Shown here: positions 36,480-46,411 of the stretch, one piece after another
Position numbering within the stretch: the stretch's first letter is position 1
Layout: each line of letters begins with the position of its first letter
The notes under the pieces: model-generated
What the model saw: the letters and a program-made list of their open reading frames with translations, nothing else
What the model was told of the DNA's origin: nothing
Databases searched by the model: none
Translations under genes and position numbers: made by a program
Assembly: GCA_963816555.1 (NCBI GenBank)
Contig: CAWFLD010000010.1
Span: 1-64,000 of the forward strand
Source of the DNA: Lutibaculum sp963816555
GTDB taxonomy: Bacteria > Pseudomonadota > Alphaproteobacteria > Rhizobiales > Tepidamorphaceae
Direction of reading: 5' to 3'
Length of the DNA stretch: 64,000 bases

Positions 36480-37460
36480 ATGAGCGAAGACGCTACCGAC
36501 GGCCACGTCGCCCTCCTGTCCGCCGCGCCGGACCTCGAGGCCGCGGTGCGCGAATGGCTCGCCCATCTCGCCGGCGAGCGGCGCGTGGCGGCCAACACGC
36601 TCGAAGCCTATGCGCGCGACATGCGGCAGTTCCTCCTCTTCCTGCAGGGCTATCTCGGCGAGCCGCCGAGCCTCGCCGACTTCGCCTCTCTGACGCCGAT
36701 GGACGTGCGCGCCTTCATGGCGTCGCGCCGCAACGGCGGGGTCGGCGCCCGATCGCTGAGCCGGGCGCTCGCCGCGCTGCGCGGCTTCTCGGCGCATCTC
36801 GAGCGCGCCGGCCGGCCGACGACGTCGGCCTTCGCGGTGGTGCGCGGCGCCAAGAAGAAGCGCACCCTGCCGAAGCCCCTGACGCAGGAGGCGGCGGCGC
36901 GGCTGATCGAGCCCGGCGACCTGTTCGCCGACGCCGAGCCGTGGATCGCCGCGCGCGACATCGCCGTGTTCTCGCTGCTCTACGGCTGCGGCCTGCGCAT
37001 CTCCGAGGCGCTCGGGCTCCTGCGCAAGGAGGCGCCGGCGCCGGGCGGCGACGACGTGCTGCGCATCCTCGGCAAGGGCGGCAAGACCCGCCTCGTGCCG
37101 GTGCTGCCGGCGGTGGCGGAGGCGGTGCAGGACTATCTCGCGCGCTGCCCCCACCGGCTGGCGCCGGGCGACGCGCTGTTCGTCGGCGCCAAGGGCGGGC
37201 CGCTCAACCCCCGCATCGTGCAGCGCCGGATGGCGGAGCTGCGCGGCGCGATGGGCCTCGCCGACAGCGCCACGCCGCACGCGCTGCGCCATTCCTTCGC
37301 GACGCATCTTCTGGCCGCCGGCGGCGACCTCCGCGCGATCCAGGAGCTCCTGGGGCACGCCAGCCTGTCGACGACGCAGCTCTACACCGAGGTCGACGAG
37401 GCGCGGCTGATGGAGGCCTACATGGCGGCGCACCCGCGGGCGAACGCCTCCATCAAATGA
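36480..37460 (+). CDS. xerC: Tyrosine recombinase XerC
   Basis: Chromosome-dimer-resolving recombinase of 326 residues acting at dif with XerD. It starts at ATG 36480 after cccggagg. The N-terminal core-binding domain covers about 18-110; the catalytic domain has Arg in YGCGLRISEALGL, Lys in GKGGKTRLVP, HALRHSFATHLLA, LLGHASLSTTQ and the nucleophile Tyr in LYTEVD. The housekeeping gene order argues against a phage or island integrase. Confidence 0.9.
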   Translation: MSEDATDGHVALLSAAPDLEAAVREWLAHLAGERRVAANTLEAYARDMRQFLLFLQGYLGEPPSLADFASLTPMDVRAFMASRRNGGVGARSLSRALAALRGFSAHLERAGRPTTSAFAVVRGAKKKRTLPKPLTQEAAARLIEPGDLFADAEPWIAARDIAVFSLLYGCGLRISEALGLLRKEAPAPGGDDVLRILGKGGKTRLVPVLPAVAEAVQDYLARCPHRLAPGDALFVGAKGGPLNPRIVQRRMAELRGAMGLADSATPHALRHSFATHLLAAGGDLRAIQELLGHASLSTTQLYTEVDEARLMEAYMAAHPRANASIK

Positions 37461-37548
37461 TGGTGAGGGGAGGTGCGCTGCGCCGCCGCGGTGTTACCCT
37501 GCGTAAGGGTGCCCGCATGCCGGGCCCAGCAACAGAGGGAGTTCAGCC

Positions 37549-37716
37549 ATGATCCGCAGCGCTCTTGCCGCCCTGGCCCTCGTCGCCTTCGCCGGTGCCG
37601 CCTCGGCGTGCCCGGCCCACGTCTCCGAGAAGGAGCAGATGACGCCGATCAAGACGGCGCAGATCTCCACGCCGGCGAGCCCGGACACCCAGGCGCCGAA
37701 GCCCCAGCAGAACTGA
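37549..37716 (+). CDS. Small secreted protein, 55 residues
   Basis: A short gene with strong local support: aacagaggga before the ATG, a clear signal peptide MIRSALAALALVAFAGAASA, then a mature part of about 35 residues starting CPAHVSEKEQMTP and rich in Thr, Pro, Gln and Lys. The lone cysteine just after the signal cleavage site leaves a lipoprotein possible, but no standard lipobox is seen. I recognise no family. It stands alone between xerC and the convergent metW. Confidence 0.6.
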   Translation: MIRSALAALALVAFAGAASACPAHVSEKEQMTPIKTAQISTPASPDTQAPKPQQN

Positions 37717-37762
37717 GCCGGCCCGGTCGCGGCTCGCGAGGAGGCCGGCGGCCCCGCCGGCC

Positions 37763-38465
37763 TCACCGCTTGCGCGGCAGGTCCCGGGCGGGCCGCGGCG
37801 TTTCGGGGCCGTGCCCGCGCTTCAGGAGGAAGACGGCCTGCTCGCCGAGCAGGTTGAGCACCGGCATGGGCAGCGAGCTCGGCAGCCGGTTGCCCCGCCC
37901 GTCGAGCGTGACGGAGCGCACGATGGTCGCGCCGATCTCGTCGGCGAGCGCGACGAAGTCCTTGATCGTGCAGAAATGGATGTTCGGCGTCTCGTACCAC
38001 GCGCAGGGCAGGTGCGAGCTGATCGGCATGCGGCCCCTGAGCACGATCTGCGCCCGGAGCTTCCAGTAGCCGAAATTCGGGAACGACACGATCGCCTGCC
38101 GGCCGATGCGCAGGAGGTGCTCGACGACGCCGCGCGGGTCGTAGGTCGCCTGCAGCGTCTGGCTCAGCACGACGACGTCGAAGGCGTCCTTGGGGTAGTC
38201 GACCAGGTCGTGGTCGGCGTCGCCCTGGACGACGGCGAGGCCCTTGGCGACGCACTCGTTCACGCCGGACTGGCTGAGCTCGATGCCGCGGCCGTCGACG
38301 TCGCTGCGTCGTCTCGAGCAGGCGCAGGAGCGCGCCGTCGCCGCAGCCGATGTCGAGCACCCGCGAGCCCGGCTCGATCATCTCGGCGACGAGCTGCAGG
38401 TCGAGGCGGTCGGGAAACTCCGGCGTGTGGTGGCGCGGGTCCGAGTGGGCGAGATCGGCCACCAT
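37763..38465 (-). CDS. metW: Methionine biosynthesis protein MetW (one frameshift)
   Basis: SAM-methyltransferase-fold protein that works with MetX in many proteobacteria. The N-terminus (start 38465) has MIEPGSRVLDIGCGDGALLR. One surplus base near 38305 precedes the intact remainder, which includes VVLSQTLQATYDPRGVVEHL, SFPNFGYWKLRAQIVLRGRM and HLPCAWYETPNIHFCTIKDF. The start codon follows the metX stop by 2 bp, so the pair is cotranscribed. Confidence 0.92.
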
Positions 38466-38467
38466 GC

Positions 38468-39645
38468 CTAGCCCCGCGGCCAGGCGCGACCGGCGCCCTC
38501 GAGGAAGCCGCGGATCGCGTCGAGCATCTCCGGCTCGTGCAGCAGGAACGCGTCGTGGCCCTTGTCGCTCTCGATCTCGACGAAGCTGACCCGCGCCCCG
38601 GCGGCGTTGAGCGCGTGCACGATCTTGCGGTTCTCCTCGGTCGGGAACAGCCAGTCGGAGGTGAAGGAGACGACGCAGAAGCGCGTCTTGGTGCCGCATG
38701 AAGGCGTTGGCCAGCGTGTCGCCGTGCGTCGGCCGCGAGGTCGAAATAGTCCATCGCCCGGGTCATGTAGAGATAGGAGTTGGCGTCGAAGCGGTCGACG
38801 AAGGTCATGCCCTGGTGGCGCAGATAGCTCTCGATCTGGAAGTCGGCGTCGAAGCCGAAGGTGATCGACTCGCGGTCCTGCAGGTTGCGGCCGAACTTGC
38901 GGTGCAGCGCCGGGTCGGAGAGGTAGGTGATGTGCGCGGCCATGCGCGCCACGGCGAGGCCCTTGCGTCGGCCGGCAGCCCTCGACGAGATAGCGGCCGC
39001 CGCACCAGTCCGGGTCGGCCATGACGGCCTGCCGCCCGACCTCGTGGAAGGCGATGTTCTGCGAGGAGTGGCGGGCGGCGGTGGCGATCGGCACCGCGGC
39101 GAAGACGCGCTCGGGATAGCTCGCCGCCCATTGCAGCACCTGCATGCCGCCCATCGAGCCGCCGATCACCGCGAACAGCCGGTCGATGCCGAGATGGTCG
39201 ACGAGCTTCGCCTGGGCGCTGACCATGTCGCTGATCGTCACGAGCGGGAAGTCGAGGCCCCAGGGCTCGCCCGTCGTCGGGATTGATCGAGGCGGGGCCG
39301 GTCGTGCCGAGGCAGCCGCCGAGCACGTTGGCGCAGACGACGAAGTAGCGGTCGGTGTCGATCGGCTTGCCCGGCCCGACCATCAGCGACCACCAGCCGG
39401 GCTTGCCGGTCACCGGGTGCGGGTTGGCGACGTGCTGGTCGCCGGTCAGCGCGTGGCAGACGAGGACGGCGTTCGACTTGTCGGCGTTGAGCTCGCCGTA
39501 GGTCTGGTAGGCGATCGTCAGGCCACGGAGCTCGGCGCCCGACTTCGAGCACGAGCACGTCGTCGGGCGGCAGCTTGAGGACGGCGCTGTCCGGCGCTTC
39601 GAGCTGGCGCGCCGCGGCGGTGAGCGATGTGGCGACTTCGTTCAT
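38468..39645 (-). CDS. metX: Homoserine O-acyltransferase, MetX type (several frameshifts)
   Basis: Alpha/beta-hydrolase-fold enzyme that acylates homoserine, the first committed step of methionine synthesis. Pieces in several frames give one protein: NEVATSLTAAARQLE at the start (39645), FVVCANVLGGCLGTTGPASI, the nucleophile elbow FAVIGGSMGGMQVLQWA, AERLE-type central parts including ESYLRHQGMTFVDRFDANSY, then SFTSDWLFPTEENRK and the final His in DKGHDAFLLHEPEM. Frame changes fall near 39540, 39285, 38965 and 38700. Each is explained by about one extra base, so errors are likelier than decay. Confidence 0.88.
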
Positions 39646-39833
39646 GTCCCAGCCGAAGGGGCTGTGGGGCGGGTCCTGCATCCTGTGGCGGAGCTGGAGC
39701 CTCGCATGGGTGCAGAGTAGCTAAGGATTGCGCCGACGGAGGTCAATCTTTCTTTTGATTCCGCAGGCGGCCTTTCGTATGACTGCCGGGTTTCGCGTGC
39801 CCTTCACGAACGAGTTCGCCGGTCCTTATCCGC

Positions 39834-40625
39834 ATGGTCATCGCCGTCCCCCAGAATGCCGAGGAGCTGAGCGCGCTCCGTGCCCAGATCGACGAGATCG
39901 ACACGGAGATGCATCGCCTGCTGATGCGGCGCGGCGAGGTGATCGACCGGCTCGTCGCCGCCAAGCGCACGCAGGATTCCGGCGTCGCCTTCCGGCCCGG
40001 CCGCGAGGTGGCGATGCTGCAGCGGCTCGCCGCGCGCCACGGCGGCACGCTGCCTTTGTCGACGGTCGAGCACGTCTGGCGCGAGATCATCGGCACGTTC
40101 ACCCAGGCGCAGGCGCGCTTCAGGGTGCACGCGCCGCGCGCCGCCACCCCCGCGGTGCGCGACACGCTGCGCTTCCATTTCGGCTTCGCCGCCGAGATCG
40201 TCGATCATCCCACGCCGGCCGGCGCGATCGCGGCGGCGCGCGAGAGCGGCACCGACCTCGTGGTCATCCCGCTCGACGACGACGCGGAGGACGACTGGTG
40301 GCGGCCGCTGATGGAGCCGGATGCCGGCATCAAGGTGGTCACGGCGCTGCCGCTTCTCGTCTCGGCGAAGGAGCTCGGCCTGCCGCCGGCGCTCGTGCTC
40401 GGCTCGAGCCTGATCGAGGTCGACGACGCGCCGCTCGGCGTCTACGCCGTCGACCATCTCGTCGAGGCGCCGCACCTGCACGTGCTGTGCCGCACGGCGG
40501 CCGGATCGCTCATCGCCTACGAGGACGAGACCGCGCTCGGCGACATCAGGCAGCAGGCGAACCTCGAGGACGTGCTGACGAGCGCCGTGCCGGTCGGCCG
40601 CCTCTACGCCCTGCCGAAATTCTGA
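39834..40625 (+). CDS. Chorismate mutase (AroQ type) with C-terminal extension
   Basis: Converts chorismate to prephenate for Phe and Tyr. Residues about 8-95 form the helical AroQ domain (ALRAQIDEIDTEMHRLLMRR, VIDRLVAAKR, VWREIIGTF). The other 165 residues (from TPAVRDTLRFHFGF) have a two-domain alternating pattern that faintly recalls prephenate dehydratase but lacks its motifs. This architecture is usual for the rhizobial protein. It is 5 bp before hisC, in an aromatic amino-acid operon with tyrC. Confidence 0.87.
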   Translation: MVIAVPQNAEELSALRAQIDEIDTEMHRLLMRRGEVIDRLVAAKRTQDSGVAFRPGREVAMLQRLAARHGGTLPLSTVEHVWREIIGTFTQAQARFRVHAPRAATPAVRDTLRFHFGFAAEIVDHPTPAGAIAAARESGTDLVVIPLDDDAEDDWWRPLMEPDAGIKVVTALPLLVSAKELGLPPALVLGSSLIEVDDAPLGVYAVDHLVEAPHLHVLCRTAAGSLIAYEDETALGDIRQQANLEDVLTSAVPVGRLYALPKF

Positions 40626-40630
40626 AAGAC

Positions 40631-41765
40631 ATGAAGGCGCAAGACCCCATGAGCGAGGCCCTCGACCGCCCGCGACCCAAGCCCGGCGTTCTCGACATCG
40701 CCGCCTACACGCCCGGCACCGGCAAGTCGGTGCCCGGAGGGCGCATCTTCAAGCTGTCCTCGAACGAGACGCCGCTCGGCCCGAGCCCGGCGGCGGTCGA
40801 GGCCTATCGCGCGGTCGCCGACGACCTCGCCGCCTATCCCGACGGCGGCGCGACGGCGCTGCGCCGCGCGGTGGCGGAGCGCTTCGGCCTCAACGCCGAC
40901 CGCATCGTCTGCGGCGCCGGCTCCGACGAGATCATCTCGCTCCTGTGCAGCGCCTATCTGGAGCCGGGCGACGAGGTGCTCTACTCGCAGTACGGCTTCC
41001 TCATGTACAAGATCTCGGCGCTCGCCGCGAGCGCGGTGCCGGTCGTGGCGCCGGAAGCGGACATGATCGCCGACGTCGACGCGATCCTCGCGCGGGTGAG
41101 CGAGCGCACGCAAGCTCGTCTTCCTCGCCAACCCGAACAACCCCACGGGCACCTACCTGCCGCACGAGGAGGTGAAGCGCCTGCACGCCGGGCTGCCGCG
41201 CCACGTGATCCTGGTGCTCGACGCGGCCTACGCGGAATATGTCCGGCGCAACGACTACGAGGCGGGGTTCGAGCTCGTGGCGACGAGCGAGAACGTCGTG
41301 ATGATGCGCACCTTCTCGAAGATCCACGGCCTCGCGGCGCTGCGCCTCGGCTGGGCCTACTGCCCGCGCCGACATCGCCGACGTGCTGAACCGCGTGCGC
41401 GGGCCGTTCAACGTCTCCTCGCCGGCGATCGCCGCGGGCGTCGCCTCGCTCAAGGACGCAGGCGCATTCCGACGGCGCGCATCGCGCACAACGAGCGCTG
41501 GCTGCCGTGGCTGTCGGACGAGCTCCGGGCGCTCGGCCTTCAGGTGCTGCCGAGCGTCGGCAACTTCATCCTCGTGCGCTTTCCCGGCGCGCCGGGGCCG
41601 ACGGCGCCGGAGGCCGACGCCGCGCTGCAGGCCGACGGCATCTTCGTGCGCCGGATGGACGCCTACGGGCTCTCCGACTCCCTGCGCATCACGATCGGCA
41701 CCGAGGAGGCGAACCGCCTCGTCGTCGAGAGCCTGGCGCGCCTGATGGACAAGAGCCGTGCCTGA
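40631..41765 (+). CDS. hisC: Histidinol-phosphate/aromatic aminotransferase (frameshifted)
   Basis: PLP aminotransferase of the HisC family. Its place between chorismate mutase and prephenate dehydrogenase suggests a role in Phe/Tyr synthesis as well as or instead of histidine. Visible: FKLSSNETPLGPSPAAVEAY, CGAGSDEIISLLC, NPNNPTGTYLP, LVLDAAYAEY and the PLP Lys in MRTFSKIHGLAALRLGWAY. Surplus bases near 41110, 41370 and about 41465-41485 interrupt it. The start is ATG 40631 or 40649. Its end overlaps tyrC by 8 bp. Confidence 0.9.
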
Positions 41766-42698
41766 GGCAGCCTTCGACCGCCTCGCGCTGATCGGCATCG
41801 GCCTGATCGGCTCCTCGATCGCCCACGCGGCCCGCCGCGGCGGGCTCGCCGGGCACATCGTCGTGCAGACGCGGCGGCAGGAGACGCTCGACGAGGCGCG
41901 AGGCGCTGGGCCTCGGCGACAGCTACACGCTCGACCCCGCCGAGGCGGTGCGCGACGCCGACCTCGTCATCCTCTGCGTGCCGGTCGGCGCCTGCGAGGA
42001 GATCGCGAAGGCGATCGCCCCGGCGCTGAAGGCGGGGGCGATCGTCTCCGACGTCGGCTCGGTCAAGACCTCGGTCGTGCGCCAGATGCAGCCGCACCTG
42101 CCGGACGCCGTGCATTTCGTGCCGGCCCACCCGGTGGCCGGCACCGAGCAGTCCGGCCCCTCGGCCGGCTTCGCCGAGCTCTTCGACAACCGCTGGTGCA
42201 TCCTGACGCCGCCGCGCCGGCGCGGACGAGGCGGCGGTGGCGCGGCTGTCCGGCTTCTGGACAGGGCTCGGCGCGCATGTCGAGACGATGGCGCCGGAGC
42301 ACCACGACATGGTGCTCGCGATCACCAGCCACGTGCCGCACCTGATCGCCTACAACATCGTCGGCACCGCCGCCCATCTCGAGGAGGTGACGAGCTCGGA
42401 GGTGATGAAGTTCTCCGCCGGCGGCTTCCGCGACTTCACCCGCATCGCCGCGTCCGATCCGACGATGTGGCGCGACGTCTTCCTGCACAACAGGGAGGCG
42501 GTGCTGGAGATGCTCGGCCGCTTCACCGAGGACCTGACCGCGCTGCAGCGCGCCATCCGCTTCGGCGAGGGCGACACGCTGTTCGAGCTGTTCTCGCGCA
42601 CCCGCGCCATCCGCCGCGGCATCATCGAGGCCGGCCAGGAAACGGCCGCGCCCGATTTCGGCCGGCGGCCCGTGGCGAAGGACGAGCCGGCGGAGTAG
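41758..42698 (+). CDS. tyrC: Prephenate/arogenate (cyclohexadienyl) dehydrogenase (two frameshifts)
   Basis: NAD-dependent decarboxylating dehydrogenase of tyrosine synthesis. It starts at GTG 41758. The Rossmann motif LIGIGLIGSSIAHAAR is followed by DADLVILCVPVGACEEIA, SDVGSVKTSVVRQM and HFVPAHPVAGTEQSGPSAGF. The C-terminal helical dimerisation part includes HHDMVLAITSHVPHLIAYN and FSAGGFRDFTRIAASDPTMW. One extra base near 41900 and another near 42225 break the frame. Confidence 0.92.
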
Positions 42699-42771
42699 GC
42701 GCGGAACCGGCGGGGCTGGAAAGCGCGCCCGCGCGGGCTAGATCGGTGCCGACAAAGCCGGGAGGTGCTCG

Positions 42772-43411
42772 ATGCCGGACGTCCATGCGCTCACCCTGTT
42801 CGCGGGCGCAGCCCTCGTACTCGCGCTGATGCCAGGGCCGGGCCTCTTCTACCTGTCCGGCCGGACCCTGGCATATGGCCGCGCCGACGGGCTGCGCTCC
42901 TGCATCGGCTCGACGCTCGGCGGCCTTCTGCACGTCGCCGCGGCGGCGATCGGCCTGTCGGCGCTCGTCATGGCCAGCGCCACCGCCTTCGCCGCACTGA
43001 AGCTCGTCGGCGGCCTCTATCTCCTCTACCTCGCCTGGCAGACCTGGCGGCATGCCTCCGAGCGGGGGCGGCGCGCAGACGCGGCCGGAGCGCGGCCGCG
43101 GTCGACGGGGCGCCATCCGGCAGGGCTTCGTGGTCGAGGCCTCGAACCCGAAGACGGCGGCGTTCTTCCTCGCGCTCATTCCGCAATTCGTCGACCCGGC
43201 GGCAGGTCCCGTGGCGCTCCAGTTCTGCGTGCTGGGGCTCGTGTCGGTCGTGCTCAACAGCGCGACCGGCGTCGCGGCGATCCTCGGCGCCTCATGGGTG
43301 CGCGAGCGCGCGGCGGCCGGCGGGCCTCTCGTCGTCCGGCTCAGGAAGCTGTCGGCGCTGATTCTCGGCGGGCTCGGCGTCTCGCTCATCCTGACGCGCC
43401 GTCCCGCCTGA
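42772..43411 (+). CDS. LysE/RhtB-family amino-acid exporter (frameshifted)
   Basis: Inner-membrane exporter of amino acids or related metabolites, about 210 residues after repair. The first frame gives the family signature LVLALMPGPGLFYLSGRTLA and helices to LYLLYLAWQTWR. After a frame change at about 43065-43110 the second gives IRQGFVVEASNPKTAAFFLA and three more helices, ending ALILGGLGVSLILTRRPA. The substrate is not predictable. It lies downstream of the aromatic block but has its own 73-bp gap. Confidence 0.85.
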
Positions 43412-43463
43412 TCCCGGCGGGGAGCCGGCGCCGCCGCGCGGCGGCCGCGAGGCCGCGTGCGCC

Positions 43464-44541
43464 TCAGTAGAGCCGGGGCACGTCCGCGACGGGGAAGTTG
43501 CCGAGATACGCCTTGCCGTCGTGCAGCGAGAGCTTGCCCGTGACGGCCGGCTTGCCGTCGATCTCGGTCGTCTCGCCGACGAACCGCAGGGCCGTCGCGA
43601 CGATCGGGGCGAGGCCGCCGAAGGCGCCGCCCTTGCCGGGGCCCGAGACGTCCGGACCCGCGAGCGCGATGGTCAGGTCGCCGCGGACGCGGCCTTCGGG
43701 CTCCGGCGTCACGTCGCCCTGCGCCGTCAGCCGCGTCTCGTCCTGCTTCGCCTCGAACGAGTCGATCGACAAAGCGCCGCCGGCCTCCTGCCAGCGCTGC
43801 AGGAAGTTGCGGGGGTGGGCGATGAGGTCCGAGCGTCACGGCCACGGCGTTGCCGCGCACCGAGACGTCGACCGGCTCGGTCCGCTTCGTGCCGGGATAG
43901 GCGACGGAGAGGTTCCTCGCGGACATGGCGAGGTCCATGGCGTTCGGCCCCGGCGCGGCCGCGTCGCGCTGGTGCAGCTCGATGTGGTCGGCGCGCAGCG
44001 CGAAGTCGCTCGCCTGCCCGGTCGCGGCGCCGGCCTCCGGGTCGGGGCGCAGCGAGAACCCGTCCGAGGCGACGTCGACGGCGGTGAGCTGGCCGAGCGG
44101 CATCAGGAGCGAGGCCTGCAGCAGGTCCCAGTCGGCGACCAGCGGCGGGGCGCCGCCGAGCAGGTCCGGGCCGCTCGTCACGCGCACCGGCCCCTCGACC
44201 TCGACGATGACGTGATCGGGCTGCCAGACCTGCAGCACGGCGTGCAGCTTGCGGCCCGTGGCGACGATCTCCGGCTCGGCCGAAAGCGTGATGCTCGGGT
44301 TCTCGCAGACGAGCTCGAAGCGGAAGGGGAAGCCCGAGGTGTAGCGGTCGTCGCAGGAGTGGACGCGGCCCTGTGCCGCCTCGACCTTGAGCCAGGACTC
44401 GAGCGCCGCGTCGGCGCGGTGGCTGGCGGTCATCCAGAAATAGCTCCAGGCGCCGATCACCGCGAGGACCAGCAGGAACACGACGACGACGGCCAGGGGC
44501 GGCCGGCCCCATCCCCGCTTCGGGCTGTCGTCCATCGTCAT
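43464..44541 (-). CDS. DUF2125 family membrane-anchored periplasmic protein (one frameshift)
   Basis: A protein of about 358 residues, function unknown, found widely in alphaproteobacteria. An N-terminal anchor (PPLAVVVVFLLVLAVIGAW) is followed by a periplasmic beta-rich region: YTSGFPFRFELVCENPSI, LHAVLQVWQPDHVIVEVEGP and, after one surplus base near 43835, QRWQEAGGALSIDSFEAKQ and LSLHDGKAYLGNFPVADVP. The layout resembles AsmA-like or lipid-transfer-type beta proteins, which is only an impression. Confidence 0.85.
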
Positions 44542-44658
44542 CGGTCCGGGCCTTCGGAAACTGGAGTTGCGCGCGTCGTGATGCTAGGTGACGGCGCACA
44601 TAGCATGCGTTTCATGGCGGTACGAGGGCGTTCGGTGACGGGATCCGGCGAGGGAGAG

Positions 44659-45186
44659 ATGTGGGTTTTCGGCTATGGCTCGCTGATGTGGCGGCCGGGC
44701 TTCGCCCACTCCGAGACGGTGCCGGCGCGCCTCGTCGGGCTGCATCGCTCGCTCTGCGTCCTGTCGCACGTGCACCGCGGCACGCCGGAGGCGCCGGGCC
44801 TGGTGCTGGGGCTCGACCGCGGCGGCTCGTGCCGCGGCCTCGCCTTCCGCGTCGCCGACGGCGAGCACGAGGCGACGCTCGCCTATCTCAGGGCGCGCGA
44901 GCAGCCGACCATGGTCTACAAGGAGCTGCGCCGGCGCGTCGTGCTGCTCGACGGCAGCGGCCGTCACGTCAGCGCCCTGTGCTACGTCGTCGACCGGAAA
45001 CACGAGCAATATGCCGGCGTGCTGCCGATGGAGACGCAGGTCGAACTCGTGCGCCGCAGCCACGGCCAGTCCGGCCCGAACGTCGACTACGTCACGAGCA
45101 CGCTCGAGCACCTGCGGCAGATGGACATCCACGATCCCGCGCTGGAGCAGCTGTGCGCCGGGCTCGCCGGCTCGCGCGGCGGATAG
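44659..45186 (+). CDS. ChaC-like glutathione-specific gamma-glutamylcyclotransferase
   Basis: Predicted cytosolic enzyme splitting glutathione into 5-oxoproline and Cys-Gly. ATG 44659 follows cgagggagag and begins with the fold's signature MWVFGYGSLMWRPGF. The ChaC features RGTPEAPGLVLGLDRGGSC and the region LRAREQPTMVYKELRRR, with the likely catalytic glutamate, are present. At 175 residues it is of normal ChaC length. The window also has gamma-glutamyltransferase, the other main glutathione-degrading enzyme. Confidence 0.9.
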   Translation: MWVFGYGSLMWRPGFAHSETVPARLVGLHRSLCVLSHVHRGTPEAPGLVLGLDRGGSCRGLAFRVADGEHEATLAYLRAREQPTMVYKELRRRVVLLDGSGRHVSALCYVVDRKHEQYAGVLPMETQVELVRRSHGQSGPNVDYVTSTLEHLRQMDIHDPALEQLCAGLAGSRGG

Positions 45187-45211
45187 GACGAGGCCCGACG
45201 GACGGCGCCGC

Positions 45212-45577
45212 TCAGGCGGCGACGCTGTCCTCGGGATCCTCGAGCGCGGCGCGCAGGTCCTCGGCGACGTGGCGCGCCTCCTCGGCGCTTTCGGCCAGGA
45301 GATGCACGTGCGCCTCGGTGGCGCCGGCCATGCGCGCCGCGGAGATCGCCGCGGCCGTCGCGCCGCCGGTCGTGCCGACCCACACGGCCTCGCGGGAGCC
45401 GTCCGGCCGCACGCTGGCGAGCACGAGAGAGCAGTGCCGGAAGTCCGGCGCGAGCTCGATCGGGAAGAGCTTGTGCAGGTAGCGGCGCCCGCTCGCACCC
45501 GTCCAGTAGCGGAACTGGTCCGCCATCGGCGTTCCGGCCAGGGCGATCGGCAGATCTGCGTCACGGAGGTGCTTCAT
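45212..45577 (-). CDS. Hypothetical protein, 121 residues
   Basis: I do not recognise this protein. It begins MKHLRDADLPIALAGTPMAD, has an aromatic-basic N-terminal half (FRYWTGASGRRYLHKLFPIE), then SLVLASVRPDGSREAVWVG and an Ala/Glu-rich helix SAEEARHVAEDLRAALEDPE. It has no signal peptide or membrane helix. The start follows an AT-rich stretch (45578-45625) unlike the surrounding DNA, which fits a promoter. It is convergent with the chaC-like gene and its codon use matches its neighbours. Confidence 0.65.
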   Translation of the reverse strand: MKHLRDADLPIALAGTPMADQFRYWTGASGRRYLHKLFPIELAPDFRHCSLVLASVRPDGSREAVWVGTTGGATAAAISAARMAGATEAHVHLLAESAEEARHVAEDLRAALEDPEDSVAA

Positions 45578-45690
45578 GAGAACAAAACTAGAACCTGATG
45601 ACCTGACAAGTCAACGGCCTTGATTCCGCTATGTTCCCGGCTTCGTTCACGCTTGGCTAACCATGTTGCAACCGGCCCACGGTCGGGCGC

Positions 45691-46261
45691 TCAGCGGGCC
45701 ATGCCGTGGTACTCGTCGTTCGGCTGCATGTCGGTCGCGGCGGCGACCCGGTTCGACATGTTGAAGAAGCCGACGACCGAGGCGATGTCCCAGATGTCGC
45801 GGTCGGAGAAGCCGGCCTCGCGCAGCGCCTGCGCGGTCGTCCTCGACGATCTCGGCCGGCCGCTCCGTCAGCTTCCAGGCGAAGGCCAGCATCGCCCGCT
45901 GCCTGGCATCGAGATCGGCGACGCGCCAGTTCATGACCATCAGCTCGCCGAGCTTGGGATCGCCGGACAGCAGGCGCACCGTCGCGCCGTGCGCGGTCAG
46001 GCAGTAGAAGCAGCGGTTCACCGAGGACACGACGACGGCGATCATCTCGCGCTCGAGCTTGGAGAGCCCGGAATCGCCGAGCATCAGGTCGTTGTACATG
46101 TCGGTGAAAGCCTGCAGCTTCACCGGGTTGAACGCATAGGCCCTCAGCACGTTGGGCACCATGCCGAGCTTCTCCTCGCACTTGGCGAAATAGGCCTTCT
46201 GCCGCTCGTCGAGCTCGCCCTCGGGCTGCAGCTCGAGCGCGATGATGTGATTCGTGGGCAT
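45691..46261 (-). CDS. AhpD-like peroxidase-related protein (one frameshift)
   Basis: Carboxymuconolactone-decarboxylase/AhpD-fold protein, about 189 residues, probably a thiol peroxidase or disulfide reductase. The CxxC site is in SVNRCFYCLTAHGATVRLL, preceded by KLEREMIAVVVS. One surplus base near 45836 shifts the end; the restored tail reads DIWDIASVVGFFNMSNRVAA and ends MQPNDEYHGMAR. The start at 46261 gives MPTNHIIALELQPEG. It is divergent from the glutamate dehydrogenase gene. Confidence 0.87.
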
Positions 46262-46411
46262 TGTCGCTCTCCGTCGTACGGCGTTTGCGCAAAAGCCTAT
46301 AGGCTGCGGGGGCGGCTGTCTTGCCTGCCGGCGCGCATCTGGGCGAGGGTCGGCGGGGCCGGAAGTCGAGGACGGGCAAGCGCCGGCAAGACGCGCAACC
46401 GAGGGAACGCC

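Noticed and set aside
36480..37460. A tyrosine recombinase as a sign of an integrated element.
   Set aside because: Sequence fits XerC, neighbours are housekeeping genes, and there is no att-like repeat or phage gene.
39646..39833. A possible SAM riboswitch before metX.
   Set aside because: I looked for the SAM-II core found before metZ on the minus strand and did not find it; no other SAM-riboswitch pattern was clear.
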